64,000 nt of DNA from Pseudomonas sp. (lineage in GTDB: Bacteria; Pseudomonadota; Gammaproteobacteria; Pseudomonadales; Pseudomonadaceae). Shown here piece after piece: positions 36,500-45,446 of this stretch (the first letter of the stretch is position 1; each line of letters starts with the position of its first letter). Made by a program: the position numbers and the translations under genes. The notes under the pieces were generated by a model. That model did no database searches. It had not been told where the DNA came from and saw nothing but the letters and a program-made list of their open reading frames with translations. The stretch spans positions 1 through 64,000 of the forward strand of contig JAESUC010000157.1 in assembly GCA_016763285.1 (NCBI GenBank). Reading direction: 5' to 3'.

Positions 36500-36510
36500 A
36501 ACGATCAGTC

Positions 36511-36720
36511 TCAGTTGAGTCGCTCCCTGAGCATCTTCTTCCCTTTCGCGCTGAGATCGGCGTAGCTGCGTTCAACTTCCTTGAAGTAGCTGGCGGCTTC
36601 ATTATCGCCTTCGGCTTCGGCGTCCCTGGCATACTGGCGTGCTACCTCCAGACCCTGGCACGCATGATAAAGCGAGCTGATGAGGTCGTAGTGCTTGTCT
36701 TTGATCGGGTTCTCCGCCAT
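36511..36720 (-). CDS. small helical hypothetical protein
   Basis: A 69-residue all-helical protein (MAENPIKDKHYDLISSLYHA to KGKKMLRERLN). GAGGAG lies upstream of the ATG at 36718-36720, which supports the start over a longer in-frame version. It resembles small conserved pseudomonad proteins of unknown function; no domain is recognised. Confidence 0.75.
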   Translation of the reverse strand: MAENPIKDKHYDLISSLYHACQGLEVARQYARDAEAEGDNEAASYFKEVERSYADLSAKGKKMLRERLN

Positions 36721-36821
36721 GGGGGTGGCTCCTCTGCTTGGTGAACGGATGGAAGGCTTGCCTCCACCCGTTCGGACTGGACGAGCCGGCACCAAGTTCA
36801 GGGAAAATCGCTGGCTCCGAT

Positions 36822-37829
36822 TCAGAATTCCAGACAGATCTTGCCGAAGTGCTGGCCGCTTTCCTGGTGACGGAAAGCGGCTGTTATGTCCTCCAGGGCA
36901 AACGAGCGATCAATCACCGGCCGCATATCGACACGCTCGAGGGCGCGCACCATGTCGAGCTGGTGCCGTCGGCTCCCGACTGTCAGACCCTGGATGCGTG
37001 CCTGGCGATACATCAGTTCGGCGGTGGGAACCTCGCCGGTCATGCCGGTCAGCACACCGATCAGGGCAATGTGGCCGCCAATTTTGATGGCCTTGATCGA
37101 CTGCGGTAGCGAGCCCGGTCCGCCGACTTCCACGACAATATCCACACCACGGCCGCCGGTCAGCTCCCGGGTACGTTCGCCCCAGTTCTTCTCGGTCTTG
37201 TAGTTGATCACATGGGCGGCGCCCATTTCCTTCAGTCGGTCCATCTTGGCCCCGGATGACGAGGTCGCAATCACCTCTGCGCCCATCGCCCGGGCCATCT
37301 GCAGCGCGCAGATGGAAACGCCACCGGTGCCTTGCACCAGTACTGTGTCGCCGGCCTTGATGCCACCATCCACTACCAGGGCGCGCCAGGCGGTCAGGCC
37401 TGCAGTCGTCAGCGTTGCGGCCTCGGCATGGCTGTAGCCGGCCGGGGCATGGGTGAACCAGTGCGCAGGGGTGACCACCAGCTCCCTGGCGTAGCCATCC
37501 ATGCCGTCGCCGGGTACGCCTTTGGCGAAGCCTTCGACCGGACCGCCTTCCTGCCACCAGGGAAAGAAGCACGAAACCACCGCATCTCCGGCCTTGAATT
37601 CCTCCACGCCGTCACCTACCGCGTCCACTACGCCAGCACCGTCTGCCATCGGGATGCGTTTGTCAGCGTTCGGAATCTTGCCTGACACCACCAGGTAATC
37701 GTGGAAGTTGAGCGAGCTGGCATGCACGCGAACGCGGATTTCTCCGGGTCCGGGCTGACCCGGATCAGGGTGTTCGACGAGCTGGAGTCGGTCCAGGCCG
37801 CCGGGCTTGTTCAATTCGATCGCCTTCAT
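36822..37829 (-). CDS. zinc-independent MDR-family NAD(P)H oxidoreductase
   Basis: A 335-residue medium-chain dehydrogenase/reductase of the quinone-oxidoreductase type. It has ASSLNFHDYLVVSG, the nucleotide-binding motif VLVQGTGGVSICALQMARAMGAEVIATSSS (about 165-195) and a C-terminal EDITAAFRHQESGQHFGKI. The structural zinc cysteines of alcohol dehydrogenases are absent. The start MKAIELNKPGG has GGAG 6 nt upstream. Substrate unknown; lies 88 bp from the next minus-strand gene. Confidence 0.88.
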   Translation of the reverse strand: MKAIELNKPGGLDRLQLVEHPDPGQPGPGEIRVRVHASSLNFHDYLVVSGKIPNADKRIPMADGAGVVDAVGDGVEEFKAGDAVVSCFFPWWQEGGPVEGFAKGVPGDGMDGYARELVVTPAHWFTHAPAGYSHAEAATLTTAGLTAWRALVVDGGIKAGDTVLVQGTGGVSICALQMARAMGAEVIATSSSGAKMDRLKEMGAAHVINYKTEKNWGERTRELTGGRGVDIVVEVGGPGSLPQSIKAIKIGGHIALIGVLTGMTGEVPTAELMYRQARIQGLTVGSRRHQLDMVRALERVDMRPVIDRSFALEDITAAFRHQESGQHFGKICLEF

Positions 37830-37917
37830 GTTGGTCTCCATTGCTGATAAACGGACAGGTCTCAAGCACCACAGCCGGCTGATGAGCTGAGCACTTGAAG
37901 TCGTCAACCTCGGTTGG

Positions 37918-39327
37918 TCAATCCAAAGCCTGAATCCGGAATTCGCCGCAGCGGGCGAGATCCGTATCGTCGCAGGGGATCTGCTTCATGATCTTGCGCA
38001 GGGCGCTGCGCAAACCTTCCTCCAGCACCGGATGATAAAAGGGCATGCGCAGTACCTGCCTGACGGTCAGGCCTTCGCTGATCGCCAGACCCAGCAGGTG
38101 GGCCATGTGTTCGGCAGCGGGCACGCACATTTCGGCGCCGATCAGCACTGCGTCCGAGCCGCGGGCGTAAATGCGCATCAGGCCTTCGTTGCGCTGCGCC
38201 GCCACGGCGCGGCCCTGGGTGGCAAAGCTGGCCTCGCCAATGAGCGCATCAGGCTCCAGCTCGGCAAAACGCTGACCAATGAAGGCGACGCCCGGCTCGA
38301 TAAACACGATGCCCATCGGCGTGCGCCGAGGAAAGGCGGTGGGCGCGTCAGCCAGTGCGTTATGGGCAGCGATGTAGCCCTCATCCGCGGCCTCGTGCAG
38401 GATGGGTGCATGGTGGTTTACGTCACCGGCTATATAGATGGGCAGATCGGCAATCTGGGTGGTGGCCGGGTCAAAAGGGGGCATGCCATGGTCATCAAGG
38501 GGTACGCCGAGGCACTCCAGGTTCAGTCTGTCGATGTTCGGACGACGGCCCACCGCAACCAGTACACGGTCCACGTCGACGCTCAGGTCTCCCGCCTCGA
38601 CGCGCACGCCTTCGCCCTGCTGGGTCAGTCGGACATCGACCCCGGTGTGGATGCTGAAGTCTTTCTCGAGGGAGCTGCGCAGGGCTTTCTCCACCTGCGG
38701 ATCACTGATTCCCGCGATGGTGTGGCTCTTGTCGAAGGCATGTACCTGCACCCCCAGGTAGGCCATGGCCTGGGCCATTTCCAGTCCGATGGGCCCCAGG
38801 CCGATCACGGCCACACGTGGCGGCAGGTCCTGTTGCTCGAACAGGGTATCGGTTGTCCAGACCCGCTCACCCAGTTCTTGCCAGGCGGCCGGCATGACCG
38901 GGCGGGATCCGCTGGCAATGATGATGCGTCGGGCACGGTAGGTCTGGCCGGCGACTTCGACCGTATCGGGTCCCAGCAATTTCGCGCGTCCTGCGATACT
39001 GCGCTCGCCCAGACCCTCGGTAGCCTGCAGCGTGCCGCTGACAAAATGATCCCGCAGATCGCGCACGTGCCGCAGCATGGCAGGAATGTCCGCCACGATC
39101 TGTTGACCGCCGGGAATGCCGAAGCCCTGCAGCTTGTTGCAATCGTGCAGAGCCCGCGCGGACTCGATCAGCACCTTCGAGGGCATGCAGCCTACCCGGG
39201 CGCAGGTGGTGCCATACTGCCCGGCGTTGATGATCAGTACCTTGTCCGTTTCCTTGGATACCTCGCGCAGCGCCGCCAGCCCAGCCGACCCTGCACCGAT
39301 GATAATGACATCCCAGCATGTAACCAT
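37918..39327 (-). CDS. dihydrolipoamide [17 protein letters not shown] flavoprotein
   Basis: A 469-residue pyridine nucleotide-disulfide oxidoreductase. FAD-binding GAGSAG near the N-terminus, redox-active Cys42 and Cys47 (CARVGCMPSK), NAD-binding GLGPIGLEMAQ and a C-terminal dimerisation domain are present. The gene is not linked to E1/E2 subunits, so it is an orphan LpdA-like reductase. The C-terminal His-Glu pair reads HPVLEEGLR (FYHPVLEE), as in the family. The exact substrate is open. Confidence 0.87.
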   Translation of the reverse strand: MVTCWDVIIIGAGSAGLAALREVSKETDKVLIINAGQYGTTCARVGCMPSKVLIESARALHDCNKLQGFGIPGGQQIVADIPAMLRHVRDLRDHFVSGTLQATEGLGERSIAGRAKLLGPDTVEVAGQTYRARRIIIASGSRPVMPAAWQELGERVWTTDTLFEQQDLPPRVAVIGLGPIGLEMAQAMAYLGVQVHAFDKSHTIAGISDPQVEKALRSSLEKDFSIHTGVDVRLTQQGEGVRVEAGDLSVDVDRVLVAVGRRPNIDRLNLECLGVPLDDHGMPPFDPATTQIADLPIYIAGDVNHHAPILHEAADEGYIAAHNALADAPTAFPRRTPMGIVFIEPGVAFIGQRFAELEPDALIGEASFATQGRAVAAQRNEGLMRIYARGSDAVLIGAEMCVPAAEHMAHLLGLAISEGLTVRQVLRMPFYHPVLEEGLRSALRKIMKQIPCDDTDLARCGEFRIQALD

Positions 39328-39386
39328 GGAGTTCTCCCCAACGAGAATATGTCATACAGCCTAGGTCATACCGGGCCGCCAGACAT

Positions 39387-39420
39387 AAAAAAACCGCCTC
39401 CGGATATATCCGGTAGGCGG
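39387..39420 (-). terminator. Rho-independent terminator of the PRC-barrel gene
   Basis: On the minus strand a stem GCCGCCTACCGGAT / ATCCGGAGGCGG ends in seven T residues (plus-strand A-run 39387-39393). It lies 60 bp beyond the PRC-barrel gene stop. Confidence 0.85.
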
Positions 39421-39479
39421 CTTTGCTGGGTGAAGGTGATGCCGCCCGAGGGCGGCGGGATCACCCAGTCATGGCCCGA

Positions 39480-40040
39480 TTACTGCTCGGTGGCCATGTC
39501 GTCTTCACGCTCCAGGGCTTCGCGAGTAGCTTCCTTGGTGTTGTGCCATGCAGTGGCCGTTGCCTGCTTGGTGTTCTGCCAAGCATTTTCTGTGGTGTTC
39601 TTGGTGCTTTCCCAAGCCTGGTTCAGCTCGTTCTCGGTATCGTTCCACCACGCTTCGGTGTACTCGGAAAAGCCCTTGAGCTCATCGCCGGCAGCAGTGA
39701 CATGCACGTTGTAGCTGACGTCGCCGAACATGGGGTTGTCGTCAGTTACGCGGGCGGTGAAATTGCCACGCTGAACCACGACGTCGCGCTCACCGATTCC
39801 GAGGAACTCGTTGGTCTGAACAACCAGGGCATACAGGCCCATGTCGTTGCCAAGCAGGATGTCCTCAACGTTACCCACTTCGTCACCATTGGCGTCGAAT
39901 ACTTCAGCACCGAGGAGGTCTTCAGCAGAATAGAGACCCTGTGCCTTCATGTTGTGGTCATCGGCGATGGCAGAAAAGCTCAGGCCCATGGCGCCAGCGA
40001 GCAATGGAATACCCAGTTTGCGCATTGTAGGTGTAGTCAT
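39480..40040 (-). CDS. exported PRC-barrel protein with LEA-like tail
   Basis: A 186-residue protein with a signal peptide (KLGIPLLAGAMGLSFSAIADD). A PRC-barrel domain follows (YSAEDLLGAEVFDANGDEVG to VVVQRGNF, about 35-105). The C-terminal 60 residues contain an 11-residue amphipathic repeat (AWESTKNTTEN / AWQNTKQATAT / AWHNTKEATRE), like LEA stress proteins. The start at 40040 follows CTGAGGAGAG. An envelope stress role is inferred. Confidence 0.85.
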   Translation of the reverse strand: MTTPTMRKLGIPLLAGAMGLSFSAIADDHNMKAQGLYSAEDLLGAEVFDANGDEVGNVEDILLGNDMGLYALVVQTNEFLGIGERDVVVQRGNFTARVTDDNPMFGDVSYNVHVTAAGDELKGFSEYTEAWWNDTENELNQAWESTKNTTENAWQNTKQATATAWHNTKEATREALEREDDMATEQ

Positions 40041-40096
40041 AATGTCTCTCCTCAGTTGCTTATAGGATGATCGCAGGATCTTCTTGGGATCCCCGA

Positions 40097-40264
40097 TCAA
40101 TGTCTGCCAGTCAGCGGATGTAGTTGCCGGTGGCAGAGCTCGTTTGTTCCTTCAGGCAAGACCTGAATACCCAGAGTGGCTCGCAAGACCTCTGAGGCTT
40201 CAGAACCGTTACCCATATAACTAAACGGCAACACTGTGACGTCATCGCTGGCAAATAATTCCAT
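40097..40264 (-). CDS. possible small protein
   Basis: A 55-residue ORF (MELFASDDVTVLPFSYMGNG start) in the 360-bp gap 40041-40400. GGAGA is 7 nt upstream of the ATG, good spacing, and codon use is reasonable. No homologue is recognised, and it may be a chance ORF. The rest of this gap shows no gene. Confidence 0.35.
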   Translation of the reverse strand: MELFASDDVTVLPFSYMGNGSEASEVLRATLGIQVLPEGTNELCHRQLHPLTGRH

Positions 40265-40400
40265 CGGATTTTCTCCGGAGGGGCACATCGGCGGCGAACT
40301 GCCATGCACGCGTGTGGTCCAAAGGCCGCTGCCATGGGTCTTAGCGCCGGTTCGGCCGGCCTGCTAAGATGCAGTCGATATTTATCAACCGGAATCACGA

Positions 40401-41768
40401 ATGCGCAATGTAATCAACGTATCAGTTACCCCCAAAGGCACCCTCGAAACCCTCTCCCAGATCGAAGTACAACAACTGAGTGAAGCTGGCTCGGGTAGCA
40501 CCTACCGGCTGTTTCGCCAGTGCGCGTTGGCGATTCTCAATACTGGCGTGCAGATCGACAATGCCAAGGCCATCCTGGAGGCCTACCAGGACTTCGACGT
40601 CAAAATCCACCAGCAGGAGCGAGGTGTTCGTCTCGAATTGATCAATGCGCCGGCGGACGCATTCGTGGATGGCGAAATGATCGCCAGCACGCGGGGAATG
40701 CTGTTCAGCGCGTTACGGGATGTGGTCTACACCGAGAGCGAGCTGGGCAGTCCGCGCATAGACCTGGCCAGTTCCCAGGGTATTACCGACTACGTTTTCC
40801 ACCTGCTGCGTAACGCCAGGACCATGCGCCCCGGTCTGGAACCGAAGATGGTGGTCTGTTGGGGCGGGCACTCGATCGATACTGAGGAATACAAGTACAC
40901 CAAGAAGGTGGGTCATGAACTTGGCCTGCGCAGCCTGGATATCTGCACGGGGTGCGGCCCCGGTGTGATGAAGGGCCCCATGAAGGGGGCCGCCATTGCC
41001 CATGCCAAGCAGCGTATCAGTACGGGTCGCTACCTGGGTCTGACCGAGCCCGGCATCATCGCAGCCGAAGCGCCCAATCCGATCGTCAACGAGCTGGTCA
41101 TCCTGCCGGACATAGAGAAGCGGCTGGAGGCCTTTGTGCGCGTGGGGCACGGTATCATCATCTTCCCGGGGGGCGTGGGCACCGCTGAGGAGTTTCTGTA
41201 TCTGTTGGGTATTCTGTTGCATCCGGACAACCAGTCATTGCCGTTTCCCGTGGTGCTGACCGGGCCGAGTAGCGCCAGGGCCTACCTCGAGCAGTTGCAT
41301 GACTTTGTCGGGGCCACACTGGGCGAGCAGGCGCAGCAGCGTTACGAGGTGATCATCGACGATCCAGCTGCGGTCGCCCGGCACATGGCCAAGGGCCTGC
41401 GCGAGGTCACCGATTTTCGCCGTGCCCATAACGATGCCTATCACTTCAACTGGTTGCTCAAGATCGACGAGGGGTTCCAGTATCCCTTCGACCCTACCCA
41501 TGAAAACATGGCCAGCCTTCAGCTCAGCCGCGACCTGCCGCCCCACGAGCTGGCTGCCAATCTGCGCCGGGCGTTCTCCGGCATCGTTGCGGGCAACGTG
41601 AAGGACAAAGGCATTCGGCGGATTGAAGAGCACGGGGTGTACCAGATTCATGGTGACGCCAGCGTGACCGAGCCGCTCGGTAGGTTGTTGGAGGCCTTCG
41701 TGGCTCAGCATCGCATGAAGCTGCCCGGTGGGGCTGAGTATGTACCCTGTTACCGCGTGGTTGGATGA
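40401..41768 (+). CDS. ppnN: pyrimidine/purine 5'-monophosphate nucleosidase
   Basis: A 455-residue PpnN (YgdH) enzyme that cleaves nucleoside monophosphates to base plus ribose 5-phosphate and is regulated by (p)ppGpp in E. coli. The N-terminal domain DUF4478, the central LOG-like Rossmann domain with FPGGVGTAEEFLYLLGIL, and the C-terminal DUF3412 give full length. GCGPGVMKGPMKGA is conserved. It stands alone. Confidence 0.95.
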   Translation: MRNVINVSVTPKGTLETLSQIEVQQLSEAGSGSTYRLFRQCALAILNTGVQIDNAKAILEAYQDFDVKIHQQERGVRLELINAPADAFVDGEMIASTRGMLFSALRDVVYTESELGSPRIDLASSQGITDYVFHLLRNARTMRPGLEPKMVVCWGGHSIDTEEYKYTKKVGHELGLRSLDICTGCGPGVMKGPMKGAAIAHAKQRISTGRYLGLTEPGIIAAEAPNPIVNELVILPDIEKRLEAFVRVGHGIIIFPGGVGTAEEFLYLLGILLHPDNQSLPFPVVLTGPSSARAYLEQLHDFVGATLGEQAQQRYEVIIDDPAAVARHMAKGLREVTDFRRAHNDAYHFNWLLKIDEGFQYPFDPTHENMASLQLSRDLPPHELAANLRRAFSGIVAGNVKDKGIRRIEEHGVYQIHGDASVTEPLGRLLEAFVAQHRMKLPGGAEYVPCYRVVG

Positions 41769-41863
41769 AACAGTTCAAGGGGGTTAACAATCCGGCCATG
41801 GGCCGGGAACAGACGGCCGGGGGCGGGGTCAACTTACAGTAGCCACTCAAGCGGAGAACGCAC

Positions 41864-42259
41864 ATGCAACAGACAGCGAAGAGCGATCAACAACCAAACG
41901 TACAGGGGTTCGAGCGATTCGCCTCGGTGGCCGGCGGGTTGGTCATGGTGGGCAAGGGGATTCGCCGCGGCGGATTTCTCGGACTGGTAGAGCTTGCCGT
42001 AGGTGGGCTGGTGCTTGCCAGAGGCGCCAGCGGGCAATGCGAACTGAAAAGAGCCATGGCCGATCTCGAAGCAAAGGAAACCGGCCAGGCCAGTGATAAA
42101 GAGCGCTACAGCCATATGCCGATGGACTCTGAGGTGCATAGTCCTGATTTTGAAGACGACGCGGTGACCATGCCCGATACGACCCGCATGGGCAACGAGA
42201 CCCGCGCGGATCAGCAGTCCGCCAAGGCCCCCGCGCAAGGGGACAAGGGAGCGTCCTGA
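41864..42259 (+). CDS. small protein with N-terminal hydrophobic DUF2892-like segment
   Basis: A 131-residue protein. Residues about 16-55 (FERFASVAGGLVMVGKGIRR, then GLVELAVGGLVLARGASG) form two short hydrophobic helices like YgaP/DUF2892 proteins. The C-terminal half is acidic, polar and probably disordered. A terminator follows. Function unknown; it begins a run of small stress-type proteins. Confidence 0.7.
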   Translation: MQQTAKSDQQPNVQGFERFASVAGGLVMVGKGIRRGGFLGLVELAVGGLVLARGASGQCELKRAMADLEAKETGQASDKERYSHMPMDSEVHSPDFEDDAVTMPDTTRMGNETRADQQSAKAPAQGDKGAS

Positions 42260-42283
42260 GTATGCCTTGAAGGCGCGTTCCAG

Positions 42284-42309
42284 AAGGCCAGCTGATGCTG
42301 GCCTTTTTT
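42284..42309 (+). terminator. Rho-independent terminator
   Basis: AAGGCCAGC / GCTGGCCTT forms a 9-bp stem with a 4-nt loop (TGAT), followed by T-rich TTTTG. Confidence 0.88.
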
Positions 42310-42504
42310 GTATCACATTGATATTAAAGCCGTTTCGCTTCGCTTTCCGACAAAAAATTTGCCTGAAATCGATCAGATCCCATGAACTTTTATGCGAACC
42401 TCCCTTCTTAGCAATTAAGGGCGCGAGATGCCTGTATCCAATCTCGGTCAGGCATGCTAGCCCCTTGATATCAAACACATTTTGTTAGTCTCAAAGGAGT
42501 TTTT

Positions 42505-42843
42505 ATGTCCAAAGACAACATGAGCGTGAATGAAGCAGGCAAGAAGGGCGGTCAGAAGACGTCCGAAACCCACGACAAGGAATTCTACCAGGACATCGGG
42601 AGCAAGGGCGGCCAGAACAGTGGCGGCAACTTTGCCAACGATCCTGAGCGCGCCTCCGAGGCGGGTAGCAAAGGCGGTCAGAACAGTGGCGGCAACTTCG
42701 CCAATGACCGCGAACGTGCCTCCGAGGCAGGCAGCAAGGGCGGCCAGAACAGCGGTGGCAACTTTGCCAATGACCGCGAGAAGGCTTCCCAGGCCGGTCA
42801 GAAAGGCGGCCAGAACAGCCACAGCGGTGGCCGTAACAGCTGA
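42505..42843 (+). CDS. KGG-repeat general stress protein (YciG/Con-10 type)
   Basis: A 112-residue hydrophilic protein made of tandem KGG motifs: one divergent N-terminal copy, three near-identical 22-residue units (SKGGQNSGGNFANDRERASEAG type) and a partial last copy. Strong Shine-Dalgarno (AAAGGAG). Such proteins are disordered and stress-induced in enterics, pseudomonads and fungi (Con-10). It is 245 bp from the previous gene. Confidence 0.92.
   Translation: MSKDNMSVNEAGKKGGQKTSETHDKEFYQDIGSKGGQNSGGNFANDPERASEAGSKGGQNSGGNFANDRERASEAGSKGGQNSGGNFANDREKASQAGQKGGQNSHSGGRNS
42601..42798 (+). repeat. three tandem 66-bp coding repeats
   Basis: Units 42601-42666, 42667-42732 and 42733-42798 each encode one 22-residue KGG unit and are highly similar at DNA level, differing mainly at third positions. 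A partial fourth unit follows. Slippage or recombination could change copy number. Confidence 0.9.
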
Positions 42844-42854
42844 TGCAGTCAGCT

Positions 42855-42877
42855 ACGGGGCCTTGCGGGGCCCCGTA
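42855..42877 (+). terminator. GC-rich hairpin between KGG and DUF2795 genes
   Basis: ACGGGGCC and GGGCCCCGT pair around a short loop, followed by ATCCTTTTAT. It may be a weak terminator or a stabiliser between the two stress genes. Confidence 0.45.
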
Positions 42878-42898
42878 TCCTTTTATCCGGAGGCAGTT

Positions 42899-43114
42899 AT
42901 GACCAGAGGTGTAGGCGGCAGCTCACCCGCGAACGTGAGTTCCTATCTCAAGGGTATCGACTACCCGGCCAGCAGAGATCAATTGGCAACCCATGCCGAA
43001 GAGAACGGCGCTGACGCACAGGTGCTCGATATCATCCGGTCGATGCCGGACCAGCAGTATGAAGACATGGCTGACGTGATGTCTGGCTATGGGGCCGCCA
43101 AGGGTAACGCGTGA
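42899..43114 (+). CDS. DUF2795 domain protein
   Basis: A 71-residue protein with the DUF2795 pattern (SSYLKGIDYPASRDQLATHA, then ADAQVLDIIRSMPDQQYEDMADVMSGYG). CGGAGG precedes the ATG. The family is frequent beside stress and desiccation genes; function unknown. It follows the KGG gene by 55 bp. Confidence 0.85.
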   Translation: MTRGVGGSSPANVSSYLKGIDYPASRDQLATHAEENGADAQVLDIIRSMPDQQYEDMADVMSGYGAAKGNA

Positions 43115-43139
43115 TGAGCAGTATTCCTTGGACCACATA

Positions 43140-44414
43140 TTATTCATCCGGCGTGTTCGCAGAATGGATGCCCGCATCCTTGCGGGCGTCCGACGCACGC
43201 TCCCCGAGAGAATAACGACGCGTCAACGGCCCGGCCGTCATGCCGTGGGCGATGATTGAAACAAACACCAACGCGCTGGCCACATGCCAATACAGCGGAT
43301 CGCCAGTATGTTTCTCAGCCAGAGAAGCGTAGTAGATCGCCGCGATACCGATCGGCGCGAACCACCCGAGAAAGCAGGCGTCCTTGCCTTTCCAGTATCC
43401 CCGAATAAATGGGAACAGTGCGGCTATAACCGGTGCCCGGCGTACAAGTAGAACCGCCGCTGCGAGGCCAGCGAGGGGCCAGCCAAGGGCAGCCCAGGCA
43501 TCGAACGGCAAGCCGATACCGAAAAGGACGAACATCGGCAGGGCGAAGAGCTTGGCTACACCTTCCTGAATCTTTTCTTCTTCGTGTTCGTCCGCGCGCT
43601 CACTGCAGAGGTTGAACGTGAGCCCGGCGACAAAAACCGAGACGATGGCATCGGCGTTGAGCAAGCTTGCCGCGCCCAGGGAGAGGAGCGAGAAGGCCAG
43701 CGTATAGCCTAGCAGCGATGTGGTCTCCACCAGTGCGTAGCGTTCCGCAAGCCTGAGCAGCCTGGCTGCGCCAAAGCCGATAGCCCAGCCGATCAGTGCA
43801 GCGAAAATCACTCCGATCAAAAACGACTGCAGCAGCCAGGTGGAAAGGGCTGCAGTGGGCCCGTGCCCGAGCATGAGCACAGGCAGCATCACCAGAAGAT
43901 ACGCCAGGCCATCATTGGCGCCGGATTCAAAAGACAGCCCATCGCGCAAGCGCAGGGGGAGATGGCGGTCGGCAAAGTTGCCGGTGACAATCGCACTGGC
44001 GACAACCGGGTCGGTGGGCGTCACGATTGCTCCCAGCAGTAACGCAGCCCAGAGGGGGATCTGCAATATCCATAGGGCAGCCAAGGAAGACAACAGCCAC
44101 ATTCCAAGCATGCCCGCCGTCAACAGCAGGCCGACCGGGCGGAGCAGACGCCGCACACTTTCACGGCGCAGACGCAGGGCAACGCCCATGAGACCAATCG
44201 CCAGAGTCAGGCGCGACGCCTGCTCCAGAATCATCGTTTCATCGCCCCAGCGCGAAAGTTCCAGCCAGCCAAAGCCGTATGGACCCACCGCGACGCCCAC
44301 CGCCATCGCCAGCATCGGCTCGGAAAGCGGGTTGCGGTGGATGGCGGCGGACAACAGGGCAATGGTTACCACTGCCAGTCCCATCACGGTGAGGGCCAGG
44401 TCGAGTTGGTGCAT
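43140..44414 (-). CDS. NhaP/CPA1-type cation:proton antiporter
   Basis: A 424-residue membrane protein with about 12 helices. Conserved elements include GAIVTPTDPVVASAIVTG (ion-binding helix with Asp) and FESGANDGLAYLLVMLP (second conserved Asp), typical of CPA1 sodium/proton antiporters. It exchanges Na+ or K+ for H+ at the inner membrane. The ATG at 44414 is preferred; a TTG 17 codons upstream is the alternative. Confidence 0.9.
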   Translation of the reverse strand: MHQLDLALTVMGLAVVTIALLSAAIHRNPLSEPMLAMAVGVAVGPYGFGWLELSRWGDETMILEQASRLTLAIGLMGVALRLRRESVRRLLRPVGLLLTAGMLGMWLLSSLAALWILQIPLWAALLLGAIVTPTDPVVASAIVTGNFADRHLPLRLRDGLSFESGANDGLAYLLVMLPVLMLGHGPTAALSTWLLQSFLIGVIFAALIGWAIGFGAARLLRLAERYALVETTSLLGYTLAFSLLSLGAASLLNADAIVSVFVAGLTFNLCSERADEHEEEKIQEGVAKLFALPMFVLFGIGLPFDAWAALGWPLAGLAAAVLLVRRAPVIAALFPFIRGYWKGKDACFLGWFAPIGIAAIYYASLAEKHTGDPLYWHVASALVFVSIIAHGMTAGPLTRRYSLGERASDARKDAGIHSANTPDE

Positions 44415-44487
44415 AGCGGAACCGATTGGACGGATTAGTGTATTGCGAGTGTTGGAAAGGTCCAATAGTTCCCAGGTTGCAGACGTT

Positions 44488-45270
44488 CTACACAGTCATG
44501 TGCTTGCCCAGCTTGTCGCGCAGGATTTCGGGCGTATTGCCGGCGGCCTTGTCCAGATCAGCCAGTTCGGCGGGTACGAACCAGTGCAGAATGTCCGAGC
44601 TGTAGGCCTGCCAGACGGTTTCTGCCACTTCAATCGCCTCGATGACTCGGAATGGGCCCCCGGCCGGGGCGTTTGCCAACAGGTCGTCCGATGGCATGCC
44701 GGTACGGATAAGACCCGGTAGTACGTCGGCGCAGCGCACGTCAAATCGGCGAAATTCGTTGGACAGGGCCTCGGTCAGGCCCTTCACAGCATGCTTGGTC
44801 GCGGCGTAGACCGCGATCAGCGGCATGCCCATGGTGGCCGAGGAGCTCGAGGTAGTGAAGCACAGCGCGTTGGGCGTGGCCTTGAGCAGGGGCAGGGCGG
44901 TGTAGATGCCGTTCATCACGCCTACCAGATTCACCTGGACCACCCGCAACTGGTCTTCCAGCGGCATCTCGTCAAAGAATCCACGCATGGCGATGCCGGC
45001 ATTGTTGAAGAGAATATCCATGCGGCCTTCCGTGGCATCAGCAAAGGCTGAAACTGCGGTTTCATACTGGCTCTTGCTGCTCACATCCAGGGCAAGGGCC
45101 AGGCAGTTCTCTGCACCCAGCTCAGCCTGCAGCGCCTGCAAGCCTGCCTGATCGACGTCGAAGGCGCCGACAAACCAGCCTTTCTGGTTGAACAGTCTAG
45201 CCGTTTCACGGCCCATGCCGGAGGCCGCTCCGGTGATGAAAATCGATTGTCTGCCCGCTGCGTGAGTCAT
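44488..45270 (-). CDS. short-chain dehydrogenase/reductase
   Basis: A 260-residue classical SDR. Cofactor motif TGAASGMG (14-21), NNAG structural motif, catalytic Ser in SSSSATMGM and YAATK (Tyr-x-x-x-Lys) are present. Arg/Asp following strand 2 (AFDVDQ) suggest NAD preference. The ATG at 45270 is the family-like start; an upstream in-frame part crosses a terminator. Substrate unknown. Confidence 0.9.
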   Translation of the reverse strand: MTHAAGRQSIFITGAASGMGRETARLFNQKGWFVGAFDVDQAGLQALQAELGAENCLALALDVSSKSQYETAVSAFADATEGRMDILFNNAGIAMRGFFDEMPLEDQLRVVQVNLVGVMNGIYTALPLLKATPNALCFTTSSSSATMGMPLIAVYAATKHAVKGLTEALSNEFRRFDVRCADVLPGLIRTGMPSDDLLANAPAGGPFRVIEAIEVAETVWQAYSSDILHWFVPAELADLDKAAGNTPEILRDKLGKHMTV

Positions 45271-45395
45271 GCCGCATCCTGCTGTGTGTGAACGAAGCAT
45301 GCAGGCTAGCCTGTGCCGACCATCTTGTCCGCTACAGTCACAGACGCTGATCAGGCGACCTCGCCGGTGGTTATGGTGGGTGGAGCTACGCGCAC

Positions 45396-45429
45396 AAAAA
45401 ATGCCGGACCCTTTCGGGCCCGGCATTTT
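45396..45429 (-). terminator. Rho-independent terminator of the polyester hydrolase gene
   Basis: AAAATGCCGG / CCGGCATTTT forms a 10-bp stem around CCCTTTCGGG-type sequence, with the T-run on the minus strand. It lies 18 bp beyond the hydrolase stop. Confidence 0.88.
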
Positions 45430-45446
45430 CAACGTGCTACTGCTTC

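Noticed and set aside
42465..42474. TTGATATCAA as an ANR/FNR box ahead of the KGG gene
   Set aside because: The two half-sites abut with no 4-nt spacer, so FNR-type dimers should not recognise it; probably a chance palindrome.
42601..42798. CRISPR-like repeat array
   Set aside because: Repeats are contiguous, in frame and encode the KGG protein; there are no spacers and no cas genes.
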